Assembly (NCBI GenBank): GCA_028292545.1 | Contig: JAQGMC010000033.1 | Coordinates: forward strand, 1-55,726 | DNA: 55,726 bases | Direction of reading: 5' to 3' | Source: Paucimonas sp. | Lineage (GTDB): Bacteria; Pseudomonadota; Gammaproteobacteria; Burkholderiales; Burkholderiaceae_D | In this document: in pieces, positions 9,679 through 19,053 of the stretch | Numbering within the stretch: position 1 is the first letter of the stretch | Layout of the letters: each line of letters starts with the position of its first letter | Notes under the pieces: generated by a model | What the model saw: the letters and a program-made list of their open reading frames with translations, nothing else | Database searches by the model: none | What the model was told of the DNA's origin: nothing | Translations under genes and position numbers: made by a program

Positions 9679-10341
9679 GTGTCCTCCATTCCAGTCATCG
9701 CCATCGACGGCCCCACCGCCTCCGGCAAAGGCACTGTCGCGCAACGTGTGGCGGCGCGCCTTGGCTATCATTACCTGGACTCCGGCGCCTTGTACCGGCT
9801 GGCGGCTTTGTCGGCTTTGCGCGGCGGCGCCAGCCTCGCCGATGAAACAGCCGTGGCGATCCAGGCGCGGGCAATGACAGTGCGCTTCGCTGGCGAGCGC
9901 ATCTTCCTGGGTGAAGATGAAGTCAGCAATGCGATCCGTGCAGAAGAGGTGGGCAACAGCGCCTCGCGCATCGCCGCGCTGCCGGCCGTGCGCCAGGCCT
10001 TGTATGACTTGCAGCTTGGCTTTCGCCAGGCGCCCGGACTGGTCGCCGACGGGCGCGACATGGCGACCGTAATCTTCCCGGACGCAGCGCTGAAAGTTTT
10101 TCTTACTGCAAGTGTCGAGGCACGCGCGCAGCGGCGGTATAAGCAATTGATTGAGAAGGGTTTTTCTGCTAGTATGGCCGACCTTCTGAAGGATCTGGCC
10201 GAACGCGATGCACGCGACACGAATCGCGCGGTTGCGCCGCTCAGGCCAGCCGAAGGAGCGCACTTGCTGGACACTTCCGACATGACTGCAGACCAGGCTG
10301 TCGACCAAGTGCTCAACTGGTACGCGGGACGGGCAAGCTGA
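9679..10341 (+). CDS. cmk: Cytidylate kinase
   Basis: CMP/dCMP kinase, 220 residues from a GTG start at 9679. I chose this start because it places the P-loop GPTASGKGT at residues 11-19 and leaves 17 bases after aroA; ATG codons further upstream lie inside aro[15 protein letters not shown], the Arg-rich lid with [11 protein letters not shown] and [14 protein letters not shown] are CMP kinase signatures. The aroA-cmk-rpsA order is widely conserved in proteobacteria. Confidence 0.95.
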   Translation: MSSIPVIAIDGPTASGKGTVAQRVAARLGYHYLDSGALYRLAALSALRGGASLADETAVAIQARAMTVRFAGERIFLGEDEVSNAIRAEEVGNSASRIAALPAVRQALYDLQLGFRQAPGLVADGRDMATVIFPDAALKVFLTASVEARAQRRYKQLIEKGFSASMADLLKDLAERDARDTNRAVAPLRPAEGAHLLDTSDMTADQAVDQVLNWYAGRAS

Positions 10342-10554
10342 TCCTGGCTTTCGGGCCACTATTTCGCGAATCTGCAGCCAGCACTGGCTGCGTGAAGGCC
10401 AAGTCATTGCGATTGGCTGGATTGTCACCCTTCCCTGAATCGAGCCCGTGGGCGTACCGGCCTTGCCAGTCAATACCGGCGTGTTCGCGGAATTTATCAA
10501 CTTGACCCGGTATCTCGCGCATCCCGCGCCAGACTGGCTAACCTTCAAACCTTT

Positions 10555-12270
10555 ATGTCAACTGTCGCTTCTTCCCCCACGTCCGCACCTGGCATGGAAA
10601 GCTTTGCCGCACTATTCGAGGAATCCCTGACTCGCCAGGACATGCGTTCCGGTGAAGTCATTTCAGCTGAAGTCGTTCGCATCGACCACAATTTCGTGAT
10701 CGTCAACGCCGGCCTGAAATCCGAAGCATTCATTCCCATCGAAGAATTCAAGAACGACAACGGCGAGACCGACGTCAACGTCGGCGATTACATCACCGGT
10801 GCAATCGAGTCGCTCGAAAACGGTTTCGGCGACACCATCCTGTCGCGCGACAAGGCCAAGCGCCTGGCGTCCTGGCTGGCGCTGGAAAAAGCGATGGAAT
10901 CGGGCGAGATCGTTTCCGGTACCGTCAATGGCAAGGTCAAGGGCGGCCTGACCGTCATGACCAACGGCATCCGCGCCTTCCTGCCGGGTTCGCTGGTCGA
11001 CACCCGTCCGGTCAAGGACACCACGCCGTACGAAGGCAAGACCCTGGACTTCAAGGTCATCAAGCTGGACCGCAAGCGCAACAACGTGGTGCTGTCGCGC
11101 CGCGCTGTCGTCGAAGAATCGATGGGCGAAGAGCGTGCCAAGCTGATGGAAACCCTGAAAGAGGGCACCGTCGTAACCGGTATCGTCAAGAACATCACCG
11201 ACTACGGCGCATTCGTCGACCTGGGCGGCATCGATGGCTTGCTGCACATCACCGACCTGGCATGGCGTCGCGTGCGTCACCCGTCCGAAGTGCTGACGGT
11301 TGGCCAGGAAATCACCGCCAAAGTCCTGAAGTACGACCAGGAAAAGAATCGCGTCTCGCTCGGCGTCAAGCAGTTGGGCGACGATCCCTGGACTGGCCTG
11401 TCGCGTCGTTATCCGCCGAGCACCCGCCTGTTCGGCAAGGTCACCAACCTCACCGACTACGGCGCATTCGTCGAAGTCGAGCAAGGCATCGAAGGCCTGG
11501 TGCACGTGTCGGAAATGGATTGGACCAACAAGAACGTGGCACCGTCCAAAGTCGTGCAACTGGGTGACGAAGTCGAAGTCATGGTGCTGGAAATCGACGA
11601 AGAGCGTCGCCGCATCAGCCTGGGCATGAAGCAGTGCAAGCCCAATCCGTGGGAAGACTTCGCGATGTCGCACAAGAAGGGCGACAAGGTTGATGGCGCC
11701 ATCAAGTCGATCACCGACTTCGGCGTGTTCATCGGCCTGGCTGGCAACATCGACGGCCTGGTGCACCTGTCCGATCTGTCCTGGACCGAGACTGGCGAAG
11801 AAGCTGTTCGTCGCTACAAGAAGGGTGACCAGCTGGAAGCCGTAGTGCTGGCAATCGACGTTGAGCGCGAGCGTGTTTCGCTGGGCGTCAAGCAGCTCGA
11901 AGGCGACCCGTTCAACAACTTCGCTGCAATGAACGACAAGGGCGCGCTGGTCAACGGCACGGTCAAGTCGGTCGAGCCCAAGGGCGCCGTGATCCAGTTG
12001 TCGGAAGAAGTCGAAGGCTACCTGCGTGCTTCGGAAATCTCGCGCGATCGCGTGGAAGATGCCGGTACCCACCTGAAAGTCGGCGACAAGCTCGAAACCA
12101 TGGTCATCAATATTGATCGCAAAGCGCGCAGCATCCAGCTGTCGATCAAGGCCAAGGACAATGCCGATACCCAGGAAGCGATGCAGAAAATCTCGACCGA
12201 GTCCTCAGGTTCGGCCGGTACCACCAGCCTGGGCGCGCTGCTCAAAGCCAAGCTGGACAACAAGGGCTGA
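10555..12270 (+). CDS. rpsA: 30S ribosomal protein S1
   Basis: The mRNA-binding S1 protein of the small subunit, 571 residues. Six S1 (OB-fold) repeats can be followed through the sequence, at about 35-101, 119-184, 205-273, 290-360, 377-447 and 464-533. Repeats such as [20 protein letters not shown] and [20 protein letters not shown] are clear. The first two repeats are the ribosome-binding type. A 213-base leader separates it from cmk and presumably contains its own promoter, since S1 needs far more transcript than cmk. Codon use is strongly biased to GC-ended codons, as expected of a highly expressed gene. Confidence 0.97.
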   Translation: MSTVASSPTSAPGMESFAALFEESLTRQDMRSGEVISAEVVRIDHNFVIVNAGLKSEAFIPIEEFKNDNGETDVNVGDYITGAIESLENGFGDTILSRDKAKRLASWLALEKAMESGEIVSGTVNGKVKGGLTVMTNGIRAFLPGSLVDTRPVKDTTPYEGKTLDFKVIKLDRKRNNVVLSRRAVVEESMGEERAKLMETLKEGTVVTGIVKNITDYGAFVDLGGIDGLLHITDLAWRRVRHPSEVLTVGQEITAKVLKYDQEKNRVSLGVKQLGDDPWTGLSRRYPPSTRLFGKVTNLTDYGAFVEVEQGIEGLVHVSEMDWTNKNVAPSKVVQLGDEVEVMVLEIDEERRRISLGMKQCKPNPWEDFAMSHKKGDKVDGAIKSITDFGVFIGLAGNIDGLVHLSDLSWTETGEEAVRRYKKGDQLEAVVLAIDVERERVSLGVKQLEGDPFNNFAAMNDKGALVNGTVKSVEPKGAVIQLSEEVEGYLRASEISRDRVEDAGTHLKVGDKLETMVINIDRKARSIQLSIKAKDNADTQEAMQKISTESSGSAGTTSLGALLKAKLDNKG

Positions 12271-12283
12271 TCCGGACCCGGCG

Positions 12284-12589
12284 ATGACGAAGTCCGAGTT
12301 GATTGCACGTCTTGCGGAGCACTATCCCCAGCTGGTTGCGAAGGATGCTGATTTCGCCGTGAAGACGATACTCGACGCGATGACAGATGCGCTGGCCAGT
12401 GGCCAGCGCATCGAGATCCGCGGTTTTGGCAGTTTTGCACTCAACAGTCGTCCGCCCCGCATCGGCCGCAATCCCAAGTCTGGCGACAAGGTGATGGTTC
12501 CTGAAAAACGGGTGCCGCACTTCAAGCCCGGCAAAGAGTTGCGCGAACGGGTGGATGCAATGGTTGGGCAACCAATCAGGGAAGACTGA
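12284..12589 (+). CDS. ihfB: Integration host factor subunit beta
   Basis: The DNA-bending nucleoid protein subunit IHF-beta, 101 residues from ATG 12284, 13 bases after rpsA. The DNABII signature [21 protein letters not shown] spans roughly residues 46-66 and includes the intercalating proline in [23 protein letters not shown] is the normal N-terminus. The gene is co-transcribed with rpsA, as in most proteobacteria, and the operon ends at the terminator just downstream. Confidence 0.96.
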   Translation: MTKSELIARLAEHYPQLVAKDADFAVKTILDAMTDALASGQRIEIRGFGSFALNSRPPRIGRNPKSGDKVMVPEKRVPHFKPGKELRERVDAMVGQPIRED

Positions 12590-12617
12590 TAAGGCCGCGG
12601 CGACGCGCCCTGGAAAG

Positions 12618-12646
12618 ACGGCAATCCTTCGGGGTTGCCGTTTTTT
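12618..12646 (+). terminator. Rho-independent terminator of the rpsA-ihfB operon
   Basis: A 10-bp stem ACGGCAATCC / GGGTTGCCGT (one G-T pair) has a TTCG loop and is followed by a run of T (12641-12646). It lies 28 bases after the ihfB stop. This is a textbook intrinsic terminator. Confidence 0.92.
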
Positions 12647-12707
12647 ATTGGCGCCACGCGCGACCCCCAGGGCACCGCCTGCCGGCTCTTGATGTTGCCT
12701 GCCAGAT

Positions 12708-12737
12708 CGGCATCCTTCCCGGAATGCCGTTTTTTTT
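12708..12737 (+). terminator. Second intrinsic terminator, similar to the first
   Basis: CGGCAT (12708-12713) pairs with ATGCCG (12724-12729), with partial pairing inside, followed by T8. The core (GGCATCCTTCC...ATGCCG plus T-run) resembles the terminator 90 bases upstream, so it may be a diverged duplicate serving as back-up. Confidence 0.75.
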
Positions 12738-12818
12738 AGCGTACAATTTCGGCTGGCCGCACTTACCCCACTTCAAGATGACGACGATGCGCAAGCGCAG
12801 TGCACCGGAAGCCGCAGC

Positions 12819-13127
12819 ATGAAAATCCTGTCAAGGATCGTGGCGGCCTTGTTGTTCATCGTGTTTTTTGGCTTTGCGCTGAAGAACACAGATGATGCAA
12901 CGCTGAGGCTCTTCCCCGGCTATGCAGTGCACGGGCCGCTGGTGCTGCTGTTATTGGGCTTTTTCGCTAGTGGTGCGGTGCTTGGCGTGCTGGCAATGAC
13001 ACCCACGGTATTTCGTTACCGGCGCGAGCTGAACCGGCAAAAGCGCAGTTCGGCACTGGTGCAGCAGGAGGCCGAGGCACAACAGGCAGCGCGTGCCAAT
13101 CCGCCGCGGCCGGAAGATATTGCCTGA
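12819..13127 (+). CDS. lapA: LPS assembly protein A (DUF1049 family)
   Basis: A small inner membrane protein of 102 residues with two transmembrane segments (about 5-22 and 41-62) and a charged, Gln/Ala-rich cytoplasmic tail. LapA works with LapB in controlling lipopolysaccharide synthesis through turnover of LpxC. The FALKNTDDATLRLFPG segment between the membrane helices is typical of the family. It lies 43 bases upstream of lapB, which confirms the identity. Confidence 0.88.
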   Translation: MKILSRIVAALLFIVFFGFALKNTDDATLRLFPGYAVHGPLVLLLLGFFASGAVLGVLAMTPTVFRYRRELNRQKRSSALVQQEAEAQQAARANPPRPEDIA

Positions 13128-13170
13128 GCCTGTGCAATCCGGCCCTCGATGACAAGAACAAGTACAACGC

Positions 13171-14346
13171 ATGGAATTTGAAACCTGGTGGCTGCTGGGC
13201 ATACCGGCATTCTTCGCGCTCGGCTGGATAGCCGCGCGCGTGGATATCCGCCAACTGGTGTCCGAGTCACGCACGCTGCCGCGCGGTTATTTCAAGGGCC
13301 TGAATTTCCTGCTCAATGAGCAGCCAGACAAGGCGATCGACGCTTTCATTGAAATTGTGACGCTGGATCCGGAAACGGCGGAACTGCACTTCGCATTGGG
13401 CAACCTGTTCCGCCGCCGCGGCGAAACCGAGCGTGCGATCCGCGTGCACCAGAACTTGTTGGCACGGCCCGACCTGCCGCCCGAACAGCAGGTCCAGGCG
13501 CGCTATGAACTGGGCCAGGATTATTTGAAAGCCGGTTTGCTCGACCGGGCTGAAGAGACCTTCAACCAGTTGGTCGATTCCCAATACAGCGTGCAAGCGC
13601 GGCGTGCGCTGCTGGAAATCTACCAGCGTGAAAAAGACTGGTCGCGCGCCATCGAGGCGGCGCGGGCGCTGCAGGAATCCGGCGCCGGCACCCGCCAGCG
13701 CGAGATTGCGCAGTTCTATTGCGAACTCGCGCAGGATGAACTGGTTCGCACCAATCCCGATGGCGCGCTGGCCCGGCTTGAAGATGCGCTTGCAGCCGAC
13801 CGGAAGAATGTACGCGCAACCATGCTGACTGGCGATGCCTGGCTGGCCAAGGGCGACATCGAGGCAGCGCTGGCAGCCTGGCGCCGGGTTGAGCATCAAA
13901 GCGTGCCGCATGTGGCACTGGTGGCGCAGCGCCTGATGGATGGCTACAAGGCAGTTGGCCGTCCGCAGGAAGGGGTCAACCTGTTGAAGTCTTACCTGGC
14001 TGACGCATCTTCGGTCGACCTGGTGGAAGTGGTGCTCAAGGCCGTCACGGAACTCGACGGCAGCGATGCGGCTTATGCGCTGGTGAGCGAAGAACTCAAG
14101 CGCACGCCGACCTTGCTGGCGCTGGACAAGTTTCTTTCCGCGCGCTTGCTGAATGCGCCGCCGGGCGTGCGCCAGGAATTGGCTGCGGTGGGCAACCTCG
14201 TGCACAACTATGCGCAAAAGCTGGCCCGTTACCAGTGCACCCACTGCGGCTTCAAGGCGCGCCAGTTCTATTGGCAGTGCCCGGGCTGCAGCCGCTGGGA
14301 GACCTATCCGCCGCGACGCACGGAAGAATTGACAATCATGAGTTAA
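13171..14346 (+). CDS. lapB: LPS assembly protein B, TPR protein with rubredoxin-like metal site
   Basis: A 391-residue protein with an N-terminal membrane anchor (about 3-22) and a series of TPR helices (FKGLNFLLNEQPDKAIDAFIEI onward). A C-terminal rubredoxin-type metal knuckle has two CxxC pairs at C356/C359 and C370/C373. LapB (YciM) is the adaptor that brings LpxC to FtsH and so limits lipid A synthesis. Full length and all four cysteines are present. It forms an operon with lapA and is followed 36 bases later by ugd, so the neighbourhood concerns envelope polysaccharide. Confidence 0.93.
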   Translation: MEFETWWLLGIPAFFALGWIAARVDIRQLVSESRTLPRGYFKGLNFLLNEQPDKAIDAFIEIVTLDPETAELHFALGNLFRRRGETERAIRVHQNLLARPDLPPEQQVQARYELGQDYLKAGLLDRAEETFNQLVDSQYSVQARRALLEIYQREKDWSRAIEAARALQESGAGTRQREIAQFYCELAQDELVRTNPDGALARLEDALAADRKNVRATMLTGDAWLAKGDIEAALAAWRRVEHQSVPHVALVAQRLMDGYKAVGRPQEGVNLLKSYLADASSVDLVEVVLKAVTELDGSDAAYALVSEELKRTPTLLALDKFLSARLLNAPPGVRQELAAVGNLVHNYAQKLARYQCTHCGFKARQFYWQCPGCSRWETYPPRRTEELTIMS

Positions 14347-14382
14347 AGGGCTGCAAGGCCCACACGAACAAGGAAAATTCCT

Positions 14383-15759
14383 ATGCGAATCACGATTATC
14401 GGCACCGGCTATGTCGGACTGGTGACAGGCGCCTGCCTGGCGGAACTGGGCAATGATGTGTTCTGCCTCGACCTCGACGAAAGAAAAATCGATGTGCTCA
14501 ACAATGGCGGCATCCCGATTCATGAACCGGGCCTGTCCGAAGTTGTCAGCCGCAACCGCAGTTATGGCCGGCTGAAGTTTTCTACCGACATTGAGGCGGC
14601 CGTTGCGCATGGCGACGTGCAGTTCATCGCTGTGGGCACGCCGCCAGATGAAGATGGTTCCGCCGACCTGCAATACGTGACCGCCGCGGCGCGCAACATC
14701 GGCCGCTACATGACCGACTTCAAGGTCGTCGTCGACAAGTCCACCGTGCCGGTTGGCACGGGCAGCAAGGTCGCCGCCGCCATCAACGATGAGCTCGCCA
14801 AGCGCGGCCAGCAGATCGGCTTTTCAGTGGTGTCGAATCCCGAATTCCTCAAAGAGGGCGCGGCGGTCGACGACTTCATGCGCCCGGACCGGATCGTCAT
14901 CGGCGTCGACGAAGGCGAGGCTGGCGAGCAGGCGCGCCGCATCATGCGCAAGCTGTATGCGCCTTTCAACCGCAATCACGAACGCACTTTCTGGATGGAT
15001 GTGCGCTCGGCTGAATTCACCAAATATGCAGCCAACGCCATGCTGGCTACCCGCATCTCGTTCATGAACGAGCTGGCCAACCTGGCCGACCGCGTCGGTG
15101 CCGACATTGAAGCCGTGCGCCAGGGCATCGGTTCCGATCCGCGCATTGGCTACAGCTTCCTGTATGCCGGTTGCGGCTATGGCGGTTCCTGCTTCCCGAA
15201 AGACGTGCAGGCGCTGGAGCGCACCGCGCGCGAATATGGCCAGGACTTGCTGATCCTGCAGGCGGTCGAGCGCGTGAACGACAACCAGAAATCCATCCTG
15301 TCGCGCAAGGTGATCGAAAAGTATGGCGAAGACTTGAGCGACCGCCATTTCGCCGTCTGGGGCCTGGCATTCAAGCCCAATACCGACGATATGCGCGAAG
15401 CGCCCTCGCGGGTATTGCTGCAAGACCTGGTGTCGCGCGGCGCCACCGTCGCGGTGCACGACCCGGTTGCCATGGATGAAGCGCGGCGCGTGCTGGAACT
15501 CGATTTCGAAGGCCGTCCCGCTGCGCTGGCGAAGATCCGTTTTTGCGACACGCCGGCAGAGGCGGCAACGGGTGCCGATGCGCTGGTTATCGTCACCGAA
15601 TGGAAGGCTTTCCGCAGCCCCGATTTCGAAGCGCTGAAGAAGCTGCTGAAAGCGCCCGTGATCTTCGATGGCCGCAACCTGTTCGAACCGGAAGTGATGG
15701 TCGAAGGCGGCATTGAATACCATGGCATCGGCCGCAACGCGGCTGCCGCCCGCGCATGA
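14383..15759 (+). CDS. ugd: UDP-glucose 6-dehydrogenase
   Basis: It oxidises UDP-glucose to UDP-glucuronate with NAD, a precursor for surface polysaccharides and for aminoarabinose. The 458 residues begin with the NAD motif [17 protein letters not shown]. The catalytic cysteine is C270 in GGSCFPKD, and [20 protein letters not shown] marks the C-terminal nucleotide domain. The start ATG is preceded by AAGGA. The stop overlaps the next start (ATGA), so it is translationally coupled to the heptose kinase gene. Confidence 0.96.
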   Translation: MRITIIGTGYVGLVTGACLAELGNDVFCLDLDERKIDVLNNGGIPIHEPGLSEVVSRNRSYGRLKFSTDIEAAVAHGDVQFIAVGTPPDEDGSADLQYVTAAARNIGRYMTDFKVVVDKSTVPVGTGSKVAAAINDELAKRGQQIGFSVVSNPEFLKEGAAVDDFMRPDRIVIGVDEGEAGEQARRIMRKLYAPFNRNHERTFWMDVRSAEFTKYAANAMLATRISFMNELANLADRVGADIEAVRQGIGSDPRIGYSFLYAGCGYGGSCFPKDVQALERTAREYGQDLLILQAVERVNDNQKSILSRKVIEKYGEDLSDRHFAVWGLAFKPNTDDMREAPSRVLLQDLVSRGATVAVHDPVAMDEARRVLELDFEGRPAALAKIRFCDTPAEAATGADALVIVTEWKAFRSPDFEALKKLLKAPVIFDGRNLFEPEVMVEGGIEYHGIGRNAAAARA

Positions 15760-16694
15760 GTTTCGATCCCGCCCGCTGCGCCTCGGCCCGGGTACTGGTG
15801 GTGGGCGACGTCATGCTCGACCGTTACTGGTTTGGCGACGTCAGCCGCATCTCGCCTGAAGCCCCGGTACCGGTGGTGCGCGTTGAACGCCGAGAAGAGC
15901 GGCTGGGCGGCGCCGCCAATGTGGCGCGCAATGCCGGCGCGCTGGGCGCGCAAACCGGTTTGCTCGGCGTGGTCGGGCGCGATGAAGCCGGCGACACGGT
16001 TGAAGCAATGCTCAGCAGCGCCGGCATTCGCGCCTACCTGAATCGCGACGCGGCAATTTCCACCATCATCAAGTTACGCGTGATCGGCCGCCAGCAACAG
16101 TTGCTGCGCATTGATTTCGAAGAGCCGCCCAGTGAAGTGGCCTTGCGCGACAAACTGACCCAATTCAACGCGCTGCTGCCGGAGTACGACATCGTCGTGC
16201 TGTCCGATTACGCCAAGGGCAGCCTGGTCAATGTGTCGCAGATGATCGCGGCGGCGCAGCAGGCCAATAAACTGATCCTGGTCGATCCGAAGGGCGATGA
16301 CTTCAGCCGCTATGCCGGCGCATCGCTGCTCACGCCCAACAAGTCGGAATTGCGGCAAGTGGTCGGCAAGTGGAAGGATGAGGAAGACTTGTTGCGCCGG
16401 GCCCAGGCCTTGCGCGCCGAACTGCGGCTTGATGCGCTTTTGTTGACGCGCTCAGAGGAAGGCATGTCGCTATTCACTGCCACGGGCGTGGAGCATTTCC
16501 CTGCCATGACGCGTGAAGTGTTCGACGTGTCCGGCGCCGGCGACACCGTGATAGCAACCGTCGCCACCATGTTGGGTGCAGGCATGTCGCTGCGGGAGGC
16601 GGTAGAAACCGCTAACCGCGCAGGCGGTATCGTCGTAGGCAAGCTGGGTACGGCAACCGTGCTACCGCACGAACTTTTTCTTGCAGGCAGCTGA
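15756..16694 (+). CDS. hldA: D-glycero-beta-D-manno-heptose-7-phosphate kinase (RfaE domain I)
   Basis: A PfkB-family sugar kinase of 312 residues, the kinase half of E. coli HldE. It makes heptose 1,7-bisphosphate for the LPS inner core. [24 protein letters not shown] at the N-terminus is diagnostic for Rfa[15 protein letters not shown] and the anion-hole/catalytic motif DVSGAGDTV are near the C-terminus. The adenylyltransferase domain is absent, so a separate hldC (rfaE2) must exist elsewhere. In many Burkholderiales the epimerase gene hldD follows; here a ComEA-like gene does. Confidence 0.93.
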   Translation: MSFDPARCASARVLVVGDVMLDRYWFGDVSRISPEAPVPVVRVERREERLGGAANVARNAGALGAQTGLLGVVGRDEAGDTVEAMLSSAGIRAYLNRDAAISTIIKLRVIGRQQQLLRIDFEEPPSEVALRDKLTQFNALLPEYDIVVLSDYAKGSLVNVSQMIAAAQQANKLILVDPKGDDFSRYAGASLLTPNKSELRQVVGKWKDEEDLLRRAQALRAELRLDALLLTRSEEGMSLFTATGVEHFPAMTREVFDVSGAGDTVIATVATMLGAGMSLREAVETANRAGGIVVGKLGTATVLPHELFLAGS

Positions 16695-16777
16695 GCGCGT
16701 CAACCTCTGCTGCCTTCGGGCGTTGCACCCTCACCGCGCCGCCGCCGGTGGCGCAGGCATTCACTGCGGAGGGTTCG

Positions 16778-17107
16778 ATGATCAAGTCCTTGTTCAAAAT
16801 CCATTGCCTGGCACTCATCTTCGGATGCCTGTTTTTTACTGCCGCGCGGGCCCAGGTTGATGCGAATTTTGCCGACCAGGCAGCGCTCGATGGCGTCAAA
16901 GGCCTCGGTCCGGTGATGTCGCATGCCATCCTGGCCGAGCGCCGTCGCAATGGCTTGTTCAAGGATTGGCCCGACCTGGAGCGGCGGGTGAAGGGGATGG
17001 GGGAACAGCGTTCGCTTGCCTTGTCCGAAGCCGGTTTGCTGGTCGACGGCCGCGGCCGCCCGAACCCTGAACATGGCGCCAGGCGCAAGGCGCCTGGGCC
17101 ACGTTAA
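16778..17107 (+). CDS. ComEA-like helix-hairpin-helix protein, exported
   Basis: A 109-residue protein from ATG 16778, which has GGAGGG 6 bases upstream. A signal peptide occupies about residues 1-25 (hydrophobic LALIFGCLFFTAARA). It is followed by a single helix-hairpin-helix pair with GVKGLGPVMSHAILAERR and LERRVKGMGEQR. This is the layout of ComEA, the periplasmic DNA-binding protein of natural transformation, and of the many shorter ComEA-like proteins. The motif shows DNA binding; a role in DNA uptake is inference, since no other com gene is in the window. The C-terminus is basic and Pro/Arg-rich. Confidence 0.8.
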   Translation: MIKSLFKIHCLALIFGCLFFTAARAQVDANFADQAALDGVKGLGPVMSHAILAERRRNGLFKDWPDLERRVKGMGEQRSLALSEAGLLVDGRGRPNPEHGARRKAPGPR

Positions 17108-17287
17108 AGCGCACCGCCCCCGCACCGCCCCAGTTGCGGCTGCATCGGCCGTGAATGGCTTGCCAGGCGCATGCAGCCGCTGAAACAGCGCGGCCGGTGG
17201 CAAAGCCGGTCTCATACGTCGCACTCGGCCAGCGATTAAAATAGCTGCTTTCGACGCGCTACAACCAGCGGCCCGCCCGCCTTCACC

Positions 17288-18196
17288 ATGCCCACAAAAT
17301 ACCTGACGATAGAAGACACGGTTGGCAATACGCCGCTGGTCCAGCTTAAACGCATACCCGGTGCAGACGCGGCCGCGCGCAACAACATCATCCTGGGCAA
17401 GATGGAAGGCAACAACCCGGCCGGATCCGTGAAGGACCGGCCGGCGCTGGCGATGGTGAAGGGCGCGGAAGAGCGCGGCCAGATCAAGCCTGGCGACACG
17501 CTGATCGAGGCGACCAGCGGCAACACCGGCATTGCGCTGGCGATGGCGGCCTCGATGCGCGGTTACAAGATGGTGTTGCTGATGCCGGAAAACCTGTCGC
17601 TGGAACGGCGCCAGAGCATGGCGGCCTATGGCGCCAAGATCATCCTGACGCCCAAGACCGGGGGTATGGAATATGCGCGCGACCTGGCAGAGAAAATGCA
17701 AAAGGAAGGGCAGGGCATCATCCTTGACCAGTTCGCCAACCCGGACAATCCGCGCTCACATTACGAATCGACCGGCCCGGAAATCTGGAATGATACGGAC
17801 GGGCGCGTTACCCACTTCGTCAGTGCCATGGGCACGACCGGCACCATCATGGGCGTGTCGCAATACCTGAAGGAAAAGAACCCCGGCGTGGTCATTGTCG
17901 GCGCGCAGCCGGACGAAGGCTCGCAAATCCCCGGCATCCGCAAGTGGCCCGAGGCTTACCTGCCGAAGATTTTTGATCGGGCCCGCGTGGACCAGGTTGA
18001 AAACGTCAGCCAGGCCGCGGCTGAACAAATGGCGCGGCGGATGGCGATCGAGGAAGGGATTTTCTGCGGCATTTCCGCAGCAGGCGCATGTGAAGTGGCC
18101 TTGCGTATTTCATCGCAGGTTGAGAACGCCACCATCGTCTTCATCGTTTGCGATCGCGGCGACCGCTATCTGTCGACGGGCGTGTTCCCTGCCTGA
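17288..18196 (+). CDS. cysM: Cysteine synthase B (O-acetylserine sulfhydrylase)
   Basis: A PLP enzyme that makes cysteine from O-acetylserine and sulfide, and in the CysM type also from thiosulfate. The PLP lysine is K49 in NPAGSVKDRPA, and the substrate loop is TSGNTGIALA. The phosphate-binding SAMGTTGTIMG and the EGIFCGISAAG segment follow. The 302 residues and the SLERRQSMAAYGA helix are CysM-like rather than CysK-like. It stands alone, 180 bases after the comEA-like gene, and is convergent with the small HTH gene. Confidence 0.93.
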   Translation: MPTKYLTIEDTVGNTPLVQLKRIPGADAAARNNIILGKMEGNNPAGSVKDRPALAMVKGAEERGQIKPGDTLIEATSGNTGIALAMAASMRGYKMVLLMPENLSLERRQSMAAYGAKIILTPKTGGMEYARDLAEKMQKEGQGIILDQFANPDNPRSHYESTGPEIWNDTDGRVTHFVSAMGTTGTIMGVSQYLKEKNPGVVIVGAQPDEGSQIPGIRKWPEAYLPKIFDRARVDQVENVSQAAAEQMARRMAIEEGIFCGISAAGACEVALRISSQVENATIVFIVCDRGDRYLSTGVFPA

Positions 18197-18211
18197 CGCG
18201 GGCACGAAGTG

Positions 18212-18310
18212 CGTTGACCCTGTTCCCAGGCTGAGCTTGCCCTTGAAGGGACGGCTACCGTAGCTTCGATCGACTGGGCAGGACCGATAAAGCTCTCGCC
18301 CTTTCAAGCG
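18212..18310. repeat. Palindromic intergenic repeat, copy A
   Basis: An imperfect palindrome of about 100 bases between convergent genes. Inverted CCTTGAAGGG-type and CCCTTTCAAG-type blocks flank a core containing TACCGTAGCTTCGAT. The same order of blocks is found at 41888-41992 (TTGGAAAGGGAGG, ATACCGAAGCTTCGATGG, GTGCAGGA, CCCTTTCAAGG). The two copies therefore belong to one REP/MITE-like family. Position between two 3' ends suggests it can act as a bidirectional terminator. Confidence 0.6.
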
Positions 18311-18384
18311 GATTGCTGGGCTGCGAATGGCGTTGGCGCCCGCGCAGGTTGCAACCCGGTCTGCGTGTCGGCATCAGCTCCCGA

Positions 18385-18726
18385 TCAGTCGCGTTCGGCG
18401 TTCTTGCCCTTTGGCTTGAATTGCTTGTCGCTGATGCGGAATTTGTCGCGGCGATCGCCCATCAACATGCGCAGGTCGCGGATCGACAGGTCGCTGACTT
18501 CGTGCATGCGGATCAGCAGCGAGGCGCCTACCGGCAAGCGGCGATGACGGATCTTGCTGATGACAGGCGGCGCCACTTCCAGCGCGCGCGACAGGGCCGC
18601 GTCATTCTTCAGGTGCAGGCGCTCAATCAGCGAATCGAGCAGGTTGTTGGGGTCGTAGGCAACCTGGTCAGCGAGGCGATTGCTTGCCGGCGCAGCCAGT
18701 TCTTTTTCAGTGTCGAGCTTGGTCAT
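18385..18726 (-). CDS. Small helix-turn-helix protein
   Basis: A 113-residue cytoplasmic protein. Residues about 30-75 (LLDSLIERLHLKNDAALSRALEVAPPVISKIRHRRLPVGASLLIRMHE, here split by eye into helices) look like a Cro/C1-type HTH. The recognition helix is VAPPVISKIRHRR. The C-terminus is basic (DRRDKFRISDKQFKPKGK). I know of similar small conserved hypothetical proteins in related bacteria but not of a function. The start at 18726 has GGGACTG upstream. The 327-base region before it contains an FNR-type box placed at a class II distance from a -10 element, so an oxygen-linked role is plausible. Confidence 0.8.
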   Translation of the reverse strand: MTKLDTEKELAAPASNRLADQVAYDPNNLLDSLIERLHLKNDAALSRALEVAPPVISKIRHRRLPVGASLLIRMHEVSDLSIRDLRMLMGDRRDKFRISDKQFKPKGKNAERD

Positions 18727-19053
18727 GTGGTCAGTCCCTATTGGCGAAATATTCTGCTTTCATACAGGCGTTTTTCGACATCGTGAGCGGCTATGCAAAC
18801 AATGCGCTCGATCCTGTCGCTTGTTGCCTTTTCGTTATTATATTTTTTTTCAGAAACAGAGGATACTTCATTTCGGCGAATTGTTGCCTTTAGGAATGGA
18901 TTTTCCTTGCAACGATGGAAATTTTAAGGCGCCCCGTGCAGCGCGTACGGGTTCGTTACGTTCTGTTATCTTTCTCTTCGGAAAGTTTTCTTTCTTTCAA
19001 TATTACCTGCGGGTTCTAACCGACCCTTGATCCGGGTCAATAAGCCTCGTCCC
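18727..19053. other. AT-rich upstream region of the HTH gene, no CDS
   Basis: There are 327 bases with no credible ORF and much more A+T than the surroundings. Read on the minus strand it holds an FNR-type box (19040-19027), a -10 element TAATAT (19005-19000) and then about 265 bases of leader. The leader contains a perfect TATAAT (18842-18837) after an A8 tract but without a good -35. The sequence TTGTTGCCTTT occurs twice on the plus strand (about 18821 and 18881). A long leader, a second promoter or a small RNA are all possible. Confidence 0.5.
19000..19040 (-). promoter_or_regulatory. FNR/ANR-type box with class II promoter geometry
   Basis: TTGACCCGGATCAA on the minus strand (plus 19027-19040: TTGATCCGGGTCAA) matches the FNR/ANR consensus TTGAT-N4-ATCAA with one mismatch. 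A -10-like TAATAT follows after 21 bases, at plus 19000-19005. This puts the box at about -41.5 from the expected transcription start, the standard activating position. The only gene downstream in this direction is the HTH gene. Confidence 0.6.
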
